Positions 54,940 to 64,000 of a stretch of DNA of 64,000 nucleotides are shown here, in pieces (the first letter of the stretch is position 1; each line of letters opens with the position of its first letter). Both the position numbers and the translations under genes were made by a program. This DNA comes from Marsupella aquatica (Eukaryota; Marchantiophyta). The stretch lies in the NCBI GenBank assembly GCA_973895155.1, contig OZ316894.1, forward strand, positions 26,846,001-26,910,000, written 5' to 3'. The notes beneath the pieces are model-generated. The model had not been told where the DNA came from, did not search any database, and worked only from the letters and a program-made list of their open reading frames with translations.

Positions 54940-55440
54940 AGAATATATCAGTGTTTACAACAACATATTGTCATTATGGACTTCTGCCATAAATGACTAA
55001 CTCTAGGGTCAATCTTGAAATTAGGACATATTAGTGTTTACAAGAACATACCGTCATTATGGACTTCTCTCATAAATGACAAAATTTAGGGTCAATCTGA
55101 AAATGAGAATATATCAGTGTTTACACAACATATTGTCATTATGGACTTCTGCCATAAATGACTAACTCTAGGGTCAATCTTGAAATTAGGACATATCAGT
55201 GTTTACAAGAACATACCGTCATTATGGACTTTTCTCATAAATGACTAACTCCACAGTCAATCTTGAAATTAGGATATATCGGTGTTTTCAACAACATACT
55301 GTCATTATGGACTTGTCGCATAAATGACTAAATATAGGGCAATCTAAAAATCAGGATATATCAATGTTTACAATAACATACAGTCATTATGGACTTATTA
55401 CATAAATGACTACTTATAGAGTCATTAAAGAACCCAAGAG
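54940..55440. repeat. Tandem array, 83-bp units
   Basis: 'tcattatggactt' begins at 54971, 55054, 55136, 55219, 55302 and 55384, a spacing of 82 to 83 bp. Each unit contains ATAAATGAC and a 'cagtgtttac' word. Weaker related units may precede it from about 54780. Confidence 0.92.
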
Positions 55441-55489
55441 ATATGAAGATTAAAATACTCAATAGTCATTCCAGACACCTATCATAATT

Positions 55490-58400
55490 GTAGAGTCATA
55501 CACCTTTGGAGTGATTTTCCAGAAGTGTCATCATATATGGATGCGCGCATACTATCGTATCCATGGGGCAAATGAAACCTTTTTGTCTCTCCAAGAAGTA
55601 GGGCAATACCAATGGAAGGTTGTCATGCTTTGTTGTAATTGTGTCATGTTTGTGCCGGTGTTTGGACGGGGAATATTTTAATTTGCAAATAAATGCATGC
55701 ATACCATCACATCCAAAGGCAAATAAAAGTTGTTTTTTGGTTCTCCAAGAGGTAGTGCTGCCCCAATGGAATGGGCAGGGGAGTAATGCTTCTCAGTATG
55801 GTGTGGGTGCATTCTCAGTATGGTGTGGGTGCAGGTTTAGGGAAGAGGAATATTCCAACCTTGCAAGGAATCTAAAGCTAGCTCTCTTTGGAGGTACTAG
55901 GGCCTTTATTGGGTCATATGTGAGCAATGGCCCGTCATAAATGCCAATGACTAAAAGTAGGGTCATTAAAATTGTCATATGGAGAGTCATATCAGTCTAA
56001 TGACTGGATTTGTGGTCATTTGAGGGGTCCCTTATGTAGTCATTAAGGAAAAGCACAAATGACCATTTTGGGGCTAGGGGCTTGAGGTGGGCCCTAGAGT
56101 GCCATGGGCCCCACATAGAGGTGAGAACCCCTCCACTAGGTGCGGGACACTATACTCATCATTGTCCAACCACTAGTTGCGACATAAACACTTTGGGCAC
56201 ATGTTTTTGTGTTTCCTTAAGGCATGATGCACCTTTGGGGAAATCACTCCCAAGTCGTACGACTTTGGAGTGATTTGCCAAAAGTGCAACCATGGATGTA
56301 TACCATCACATCCAAAGGCAAATAAAACCTGTTTTTTGGTTCTCCAAGAGGTAGTGCTGCACGAATGGAATGGGCAGGGGAGTCGTGCTTCTTAGCATGG
56401 TGTGGCTGTGGGATTAGGGTTTGGGAATATTCCAACCTTGCAAGGAATCTAAAGCTGGCTCTCTTTGGAGGTACTAGGGCCTTTATTGGGTCATATGTGA
56501 GCAATGGCCCGTCATAAATGCCAATTACTACAAGAAAGGTCATTAAAATGGTCACATTGGATGTCATATAAGTGGAATGACCTGAATTATTGTCATTTGA
56601 GGGGTCCCTCATGCAGTCATTAAGGAAAAGCACAAATGACCAGTTTGGGGCTAGGGGCTGGAGGTGCGCCCTAGAGTGCCATGGGGCCCCACATAGAGGT
56701 GAGAACCCCTCCACGAGGTGCGGGACACTATACTCATCATTGTCCAACCACTAGTTGCGACATAAACACTTTGGACACATGTTTTTGTGTTTCCTTAAGG
56801 CATGATGCACCTTTGGGGAAATCACTCCCAAGTCGTACGACTTTGGAGTGATTTTCCAAAAGTGTTGCCATGCATGCACACCATCACATACAAAGGCAAA
56901 TAAAAGTTGTTTTTGGGTTCTCCAAGAGGTAGTGCTGCCCAAATGGAATGGGCAGGGGAGTCATGCTTTTAGGGTATGGTGTGGGTGCAGATTTAGGGAA
57001 GAGGAATATTCCAACCTTGCAAGGAATCTAAAGCTGGCTCTCTTTGGAGGTACTAGGGCCTTTATTGGGTCATATGTGAGCAATGGCCCGTCATAAATGC
57101 CAATGACTAAAAGTAGGGTCATTAAAATTGTCATATGGAGAGTCATATCAGTCTAATGACTGGATTTGTGGTCATTTGAGGGGTCCCTTATGTAGTCATT
57201 AAGGAAAAGCACAAATGACCATTTTGGGGCTAGGGGCTTGAGGTGGGCCCTAGAGTGCCATGGGCCCCACATAGAGGTGAGAACCCCTCCATTGCGTGCG
57301 GGACACTATACTCATCATTGTCCAACCACTAGTTGCGACATAAACACCTTGGACACAAGTTTTTGTGTTTCCTTAAGGCATGATGCACCTTTGGGGAAAT
57401 CACTCCCAAGTCGTACGACTTTGGAGTGATTTGCCAAAAGTGTTGCCATGCATGCACACCATCACATACAAAGGCAAATAAAAGTTGTTTTTGGGTTCTC
57501 CAAGAGGTGGTGCTGCACCAATGGAATGGGCAGGGGAGTCGTGCTTCCCTGTATGGTGTGGGTGCGGGTTTAGGGAAGAGGAATATTCCAACCTTGCAAG
57601 GAATCTAAAGCGGGCTCTCTTTGGAGGTACCAGGGCCTTTATTGGGTCATATGTGAGCAATGGACCGTCATAAATATCAATGACTAAAAGCAGGGTCATT
57701 AAAACTGTCATATGGAAAGTCATATCAGTCTAATGACTGGATTTGTGGTCATTTGAGGGGTCCCTTATGCAGTCATTAAGGAAAAGCACAAATGACCAGT
57801 TTGGGGCTAGGGGCTGGAGGTGGGCCCTAGAGTGCCATGTGACCCCACATAGAGGTGAGAACCCCTCCATTGCGTGCGGGACACTATACTCATCATTGTC
57901 CAACCACTAGTTGCGACATAAACACCTTGGACACATGTTTTTGCGTTTACTTAAGGCATGATGCACCTTTGGGGAAATCACTCCCAAGTCGTATGACTTT
58001 GGAGTGATTTGCCAAAAGTGTCACCATGGATGCATACCACTATTCCAAACGCAAATGAAGCCCTTTTTTGTCTCTCCAAGAGGTAGCGCAACACCAATGG
58101 AATGGGTGTGGTAGTGGTGCTTCCCTCTATGATGTGTCTGATGTTTAAAGGTATACGATTATTCCATTTTTGCAAGGAATGTAGAGCGGGCTCTCTCTGG
58201 CGGTGCTAGGACCTTCTTTGGGTCATTTTTTAACAGAGTCATGTCATAAGTGTCAATGACCACAAGTAGGGTCATTGAATTGGTCATATGGGATGTCATA
58301 TAATTCAAATGACTGGACTTGTTGTCATTTGAGGGGTCTCTAGTGCAGTCATTGAAGACAAGCATGAATGACCAATTTGGAGCTAAGGGCTGGAGGTGGG

Positions 58401-60060
58401 CCCTAGAGTGCCATGTGGCACCACATAGAGCTCGCAACCCCTCCACTAGGTGTCAAATACTATAATTACTATTCTCCAACCACTAGTTGCACCATTAGCA
58501 GTTTGGAGCCATGTTTTTGTGTTTACTTAAGGGATGATATAATCTTGGGGAAATCACTCCCAAGTCGTACGACTTTGGAGTGATTTGCCAAAAGTGTCAC
58601 CATTGATGCATACCATCCTATCTAAAGGAAATGAAGCCATTTTTTTGGTCTCTGCAAGAAGTAGTGCAAGGCTGTTGTCGTTCCATGTAATTGTGTCATG
58701 TTTGTGCCGGTGTTTGGATGGGGAATATTCTATTTTGCAAATGAATAGTGATGGGGCACTCAAGAAGGTAGTGTAATCTTCATTGAGTCATTTCTGAAAA
58801 AATTGGTGTCATAAATACCAATGACTACAAGTAGGGTCATTAAATCTGTCATATGGGCTGTCACATAAGTCAAATGACTGGATTTGTGGTCATTTGAGGG
58901 GTCCCTTGTGCAATCATTAAGCAGAAGCACAAATGACCAGTTTGGGGCTAGGGGCTGGAGGTGGGCCCTAGAGTGCCATGGGGCCCCACATAGAGGTGAG
59001 AACCCCCTCCACTAGGTGCGGGACACTATACTCATCATCGTCCAACCACTAGTTGTGCCATGAACACTTTGGACACATGTTTTTGCATTTACTTAAGGCA
59101 TGATGCACCTTGGGGAAATCACTCCCAAGTCATACAACTTTGGAGTGATTTGCCAAAAGTGTCACCATGGATGCATACCACCGTATCCAAGCGCAAATGG
59201 AGCCATTTTTTGTCTCTCCAAGAAGTAGCGCAACACCAATGGAAGGTTGTCATCTTGTGATGTAATTGTGTCATGTTTGTGCCGGTGTTTGGATGGGGAA
59301 TACTCCATTTTGCATATGAATAGACTTAAGGCATTGTGAGTAGGTGTTGTAATCTTCATTGGGTCATTTTGGAGGAATAGTGTGTCATTAATGCCAAAGA
59401 CTGCAGTGAGGGTCATTTTGGCAGTCCTTTTGGAAGTCATTTGTGCCAAATGACTCCATATGGGGTCATTATAGAGGTCCCTCATGGTGTCATTACGTAC
59501 CATCAGAAATGACCCTTTTGGGTCTAGGAGCTTAAGGTGGCCCTAGTGTGCCATGGGGCTCTACATGAAGGTGGCAACCTCTCCACAAGGTGCGGGGTAC
59601 TATACCCACCGTACTATTCTCCAACCACTAGTTGCACCATGAGCACTTTGGAGCCATGTTTTTGCAATTACTTAAGGGATGATGCAACCTTGGGGAAATC
59701 ACTCCCAAGTCATACAACTTTGGAGTGATTTGCCAAAAGTGTCACCATGCATGCATACCATCCTAAGGCATGCATACAAAAATTGTTTTTGTCTCTCCAA
59801 GAGGTATATAGTGCAATACTAGTGGAAGACTATGTCCTTCTATATAACTATGTCATGTTTGTGCCAATATTTGGATTTTGGATATATTCTATTAAATTCC
59901 AAAGGAATTGTAAAGGGGCACTCCGAGAGGTAGTATACTCTTCATTGGGTCATTTTCACATAATGTGTGTCATTAATGTCAATGACTACAATAAGGGTCA
60001 TTTTGGTAGTCAGTTAGAGGTCATTTGGAGCAATTGACTGCATATGTGGTCATTAGAGAG
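55490..60060. repeat. Tandem array, about 578-bp units with an internal palindrome
   Basis: 'gg(c/g)atgat' begins at 56221, 56799, 57377, 57955, 58531, 59097 and 59676 (spacing 578, 578, 578, 576, 566, 579). A partial unit precedes it from about 55490, and the last unit decays after about 60060. Each unit holds a 34-bp near-perfect palindrome centred on AAGTCGTACGACTT (56242-56275 in the first full unit). The units to the right are more diverged. The longest minus-strand frames here (for example 56244-56747) arise from the repeats. The period is not a multiple of three and the frames are not kept, so I do not call genes. Confidence 0.93.
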
Positions 60061-60400
60061 GTCCCTCATGGTGTGTCATTAATGGAAACACCTCAAATTA
60101 GGGTAATCTTGGTTGTCATACTAGAGGTCAGAAGTACCAAATGACTGGAAATGTGGTCTTTACAAAGGCTATTGGGGGGTTCTCTTTGGAGGTACAAGGG
60201 AGTTCATTGGGTCATTTGTGAATTAAATGGTGCTTCAATCTGAGGACTAAACGTGGGGTCACTCACGCTGTCATATTGGAAGCCATTAATGTTGGCATAT
60301 TGGAGGTCATATAGTCATGGGAAGGCTCACTTATTAATGCTTTGGTGTAATGCTCTCAAAAACTCTTACACAACATAGCCTCATATGTAGTGGTCATGTA

Positions 60401-60960
60401 GCATGTAAGGGACCCTATAATTGTGCTTGAGTCATGAATGAGGGTTTCTCTCAATTGAGTCAGGAGTGGAGAGCTATTAAATGCTAATATTTGGATGAGT
60501 ATCACTATCATATGGTGAGACAATAAGGTAGTCCAAAATGGTGTTCATGCATGCGGGTTATGGGTTTATATCGCGGGCATATATCGGACCTTTTATATCG
60601 CTAGCATCATTTTTTATATATAACATTGGTCCTTAACATTCTTGTTGGCACCTACACAAACAGCCATGACCTTATGGGGGGGGTCGTGACATTATGAGTT
60701 ATTAACCTTGCCTTCCCTACTTAGGGCCTTATGGGGGCGTCCGGACCTTGTTATTAACCTCTATAGTTGGTATTTCCCTAGGGCCTTATGGGGGGGGGGG
60801 TTTACATTGTTATTAACCTAGTCTCAACTTCCCTAGGGCCTTATGGGGGGTCCAGACATGTGAGAGATATTGTCAGAATATAACCCTAATTAATGACCCA
60901 CAATATCCACCATCCCCATCCAACAGAATACCTTACCTTTACGGGCTTTAGGGGTCTAGC
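60401..60960. repeat. G-rich imperfect repeats
   Basis: No gene. The phrase 'aggg(c)cttatgggggg' occurs four times between 60668 and 60850, at spacings of roughly 55 to 60 bp, with G runs of 5 to 12. Around it 'ttgttattaacct' also repeats. The plus strand could form G-quadruplexes. Confidence 0.7.
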
Positions 60961-61420
60961 ATTAGGTTTTTCCCGCTAAGTGTTCTTGCGTACCAACAGG
61001 AGCCCTTTTTCCTGAAAAAACATCGAGAGGGCAACGCTCGATGTGCTCATTTCTTGGCATGCCTTTGTGTGCACATTGCAAGGGCTTAGGGTTGCGCAGC
61101 GTTGTGCTCCATTCCACCAAGCTTCGACACCCTTCGAAGCGTTGGGCGAGGCATTGTTCGGGCAAGCATTGGGTGAGGCATTGTTTGAGTGAAGCGTTGG
61201 ACGTGGCATTGTTTTAGTGACCATTTGCAAGGTTTAGAGGAGGAGCTCCGACCCGAAGCCATTCAGGCTACAATTGTTTTTGAGCTTGTTGCGCGCGGTC
61301 GGCGGAGCACCTCGGTAGGACTTGGGAGCTTCTTTGGAGGACCCTGCGCTTTGGAGGACATTCGGGCTTTGGAGTGCCCGATTGCAGGGTCAAGGCAATA
61401 GCTTCTTTACATTTGTCATT

Positions 61421-61672
61421 GTTGCGGGTGAGGAGCGGAGGATGAGCTGCAATCGGCGATAAGCTGCGGGTGAGGAGCGGAGGATGAGCTGCAATCGGCG
61501 ATAAGCTGCGGGCGAGGAGCGGAGGACGACCTACAATCGGCGATAAGCTGCGGGCGAGGAGCGGAGGACGACCTACAATCAGCGATAAGCTGCGGGCGAG
61601 GAGCGGAGGACGACCTACAATCGGCGATAAGCTGCGGGTGAGGAGCGGAGGACGAGCTGCAAATCAGCGACG
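61421..61672. repeat. Six tandem 42-bp repeats
   Basis: 'g(c/t)tgcggg' begins at 61421, 61463, 61505, 61547, 61589 and 61631, an exact 42-bp period (14 codons). Units carry 'gaggagcggaggac' and 'caatcggcgataag'. The middle units stay open in one plus-strand frame, but others contain TGA, so coding is not supported. Confidence 0.92.
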
Positions 61673-63510
61673 AGTTGCAATCAGCAGCAAGCTACAATCG
61701 GCAAGAAGCTGTGGGTGAGGAGTTGCAATCGGCGAGAACCTACAGGAGGTTCCATCAAGGAGCTGCGAGAACTTATATCTGTGGGAGCGAGTTTGGGCTG
61801 AGGTGCGAGAAGGTCAGTTGTGCAATTTTGCGCTTCTTCCCCTTCTGGCCATTTGTTCATTCTGCATTTTTGCTTTGCTTTTGCCAATGTGCTACCAATG
61901 TGCTGTCAGTCCATGAATCCAATGTTGCCTTCTTGTTCTGTTGCTTAGTGTCTGCTAGTATGCTTATGGCAATGACAGAGAAGCTCCGATTGCTAAGAGA
62001 CTATTTGCTCTCTCTTTCTCGCTCTCTCTCTGTCCCTCTCTCTCTAAGTGCCTGAGTTTTGCACCAGTTTTTGAATGTCTACAATGTTGAGTTCCCTTTG
62101 CAGAGAAATGTGAATGCAGTTTTCGAATGTCTAGAATGTTGAGTTCCCTGACGTGATGCGATGGAGCATCCTGGACGCGCACTGATTGTAGCAGTTGTGC
62201 GTGTCGTCGGCACTGTCATGGATTGGAGAAGGAAATCCCATAGAACTAGCCATTGCACTTTCTCGCACAATGCCTGCATTTCCTTCCCTGTACCATGCTA
62301 GCTCCACTGCGACCTTCCACTGCTATCTATGTTGATTCCTTCCACTGCTACAAAATTCTGCTTTGCAATGGCATCCCAATGCTCATATGTCCCAGCAAAA
62401 TTCGGGTAGACATAAGTATTAGGCGCGGACTCTTCTCTCTCTGCCTGCCCAAGATCAGGGTTTACTGGTTCTAATTGCTAATTCAGTCCCCATTTAGAAA
62501 GACCTAAGAAATTTAACTATCTTCGAGCTTTATTGTTTGTTTTGGCAAAATCTTCCCTTGCGGCCAGCAGCTGAGGCCCAGCGTCCACGATGTCCGATAC
62601 ATTTTTCAAGACATAAGTAAGCTGGCTGGGAAATGCCTTTCTCCTCAATCTCAAGAGATGATTTTTCTGGAGTCTGCTCACGTATTGCTCTTGCTTGTCC
62701 AGAACCTGAACAGCTATTTACCACAACTGAATCAAGTGCCCGAGTTCTGACCAAGTTGTCCTTTGTCTGTCTGCTGTTGATTTCTGATTGCTACTTGTTG
62801 GATTTGTCTGCTATGTTCAATTCAGTTTGTTGTCTTGTTGTCGTCTGACAATGTTTGTGGTGCAAGGTGAGCTTGATCTCTTATTATTACAATGTAGTCC
62901 TTAGTTTTCCATTGTATGATGTTTTCCTTAGTCTGTCTATGTTCCTCAATGAATTGGTTTCCTTACTCTTCTTTTGACATCCCTCTGTATCATAGCCCTT
63001 TTCTTTTCTCTTTTTTTTACTGAAGAGAAGTGCAAGCATGTATGGTGAATCCTCACTTGATTCCAGCAGCGACTCTGTAGAATTTTGTCGCCAAAAAGTT
63101 TCAGAGTTTCGTGTGTGGTTTGCCAACTGCTGTGCCACCTCAGAGAATTCCTTAGTGGCTTTTGTACAAGCCTTGCTCTTCAACTATGGTAATTTACAGC
63201 TAACTGTCTGATGTTCACACAACATCCATACACAGCAATGAATACAACTCCATGAATACAGCCACATGATTTCCTTTGGTCTGCAAACTGGACAAAACTA
63301 AACTAAAATCAGCTTGGTCAATTTTAAATCCTTCGTAAGGGTCTCTGACAGCAGCCCGGTATAGTCATTTGTGCACGAAGATAGAGTACGGTGCAGCTTT
63401 TGAAAAAGTGGGTGGACCAGCAGCTTGTTGAGAGTAAAGCAACTTATGGTTCTGTAACAGATGTGTGCAGCAGCTTAAGATGTAGAAGGCACACAATAAA
63501 ACTTGATTTT

Positions 63511-63784
63511 TACAGATTTAAAAAAGGGCAGGGTGAGTGAGCACTGCATGTTGAACTCACAGGTCCGAATCTTGATTTGATTTCGCTGCTAAAATTCGTA
63601 TCTCTTGCCTGAGTCCCAGTTTGCTGGAGTTTTGTTGCTCTCTGTGCTTTGTTGTGCACATTGTTGTGTTTGCTCTGTCCATTTTAAAACTTGAGAGCCA
63701 AATGAATGCTTTGCTGAAACTCAATTGCTATTTTTTCTGTGTTGCCCTTACAGATTTTAAAAAGGCAGGGTGAGTGAGCACTGC
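63511..63784. repeat. Direct repeat of about 36 bp, 238 bp apart
   Basis: A word running 'tacagattt..aaaa..ggcagggtgagtgagcactg' occurs at 63511-63546 and 63749-63783 with one or two indels. Nothing similar stands out elsewhere in the window. Confidence 0.75.
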
Positions 63785-64000
63785 TGTACAGCAAGCAAAG
63801 GCATACAGGTTGCAATATTTGTGATTGCTTCCAATCATCTAGGCCAAGGTTATTTGCGCTGCTCAGTCCTAAATGCTTTGCCATCTATAAAGCATTGGTT
63901 TATGTTGCACCCTTGTGGTTACATGTCATATTTTATGCTGCACCCTCATTCTTTTGTGTCATACTGCACCCTGTTATTCCTTCTTGTTTCACAATCTGAT

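Larger units (their letters stand above)
54519..60400. mobile_element. Left terminus and subterminal region of CACTA element C
   Basis: It begins CACTAGAAGAAAAC at 54519-54532, the exact inverted complement of the right end of element B. For nearly 6 kb the sequence is saturated with AATGAC / GTCATT words in both orientations, the expected form of subterminal transposase-binding repeats, and has no gene. Two tandem arrays (83 bp and 578 bp) lie inside. A matching right terminus is not in the window. Confidence 0.72.
60961..64000. other. Right end of the window, probably interior of CACTA element C
   Basis: Apart from the 42-bp array, a CT-rich run at about 62007-62047 and a duplicated segment near 63511 and 63749, there are only short frames without recognisable domains. 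The style of the sequence (many 'ttgctgtc', 'ctttgcttttgcc' phrases) resembles the reverse complement of the gene leaders in elements A and B. Element genes with introns may therefore start here and continue beyond the window. I cannot name any. Confidence 0.35.

Noticed and set aside
56244-56747. 167-codon minus-strand frame, with shorter relatives in neighbouring units
   Set aside because: It arises from the 578-bp tandem units. The period is not divisible by three and the frame is not preserved from unit to unit.
62530-62754. Minus-strand frame that would read (L)VRTRALDS, similar to the MVRTR proteins
   Set aside because: The first codon is TTG, not ATG, and nothing after the first five residues resembles the MVRTR proteins at 5371-5666 or 15750-16202.

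Overview
This looks like nuclear DNA of a land plant, most likely a moss or other early-diverging plant. Two large open reading frames encode PLS-class pentatricopeptide repeat (PPR) proteins with complete E and DYW domains, in a sequence style I associate with mosses. TTTAGGG telomere-type repeats, plant Ty3/gypsy elements and CACTA (En/Spm) DNA transposons fill most of the rest. A 100-N assembly gap lies at 54240-54339. I found no rRNA, tRNA or CRISPR. Every boundary given was read by eye.

Left third (1-24555): nested transposons. An LTR element carrying a 1121-residue protein (1084-4449) ends at 5370, where it cuts a gene belonging to CACTA element A. Element A has its right terminus at 10067 and itself cuts the TNP2 transposase pseudogene of CACTA element B (10068-12876). 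On the same strand, B carries an F-box-like gene, a PHD-finger gene whose protein begins like histone H3, and a small Cys-containing gene also present in A. B ends at 23797 with a 705-bp tandem array inside its subterminal region, and it sits inside a second copy of the same LTR (23798-24555).

Middle (24556-44853): a degraded gypsy integrase fragment, then two arms of about 5.6-5.8 kb in inverted orientation (28656-34206 and 36850-42670). Each arm holds one DYW-type PPR gene, and the two genes converge. The right copy has gained one 303-bp PLS triplet and lost its ATG start. The 2.6-kb spacer holds two MITE-like elements. On the right, the arm abuts an antisense gag-protease fragment and a CCCTAAA-rich tract. 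A partial direct repeat lies outside both arms.

Right third (44854-64000): a decayed gypsy element contains protease, RT, RNase H and integrase. Its integrase is split by a 2.27-kb insertion with a 5-bp target duplication and six 161-bp repeats. Downstream of pol is a second, degenerate protein of the same type as the 1084-4449 protein (plant-mobile-domain-like region plus coiled coil). Its LTR-like end is cut at 54519 by CACTA element C, whose subterminal region contains an 83-bp array and a 578-bp array with a palindrome in each unit. Only the left end of C is visible.

The only plausible host genes are the two PPR genes. By family knowledge they would be organellar C-to-U RNA editing factors. 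The remaining genes belong to mobile elements or are their remnants.
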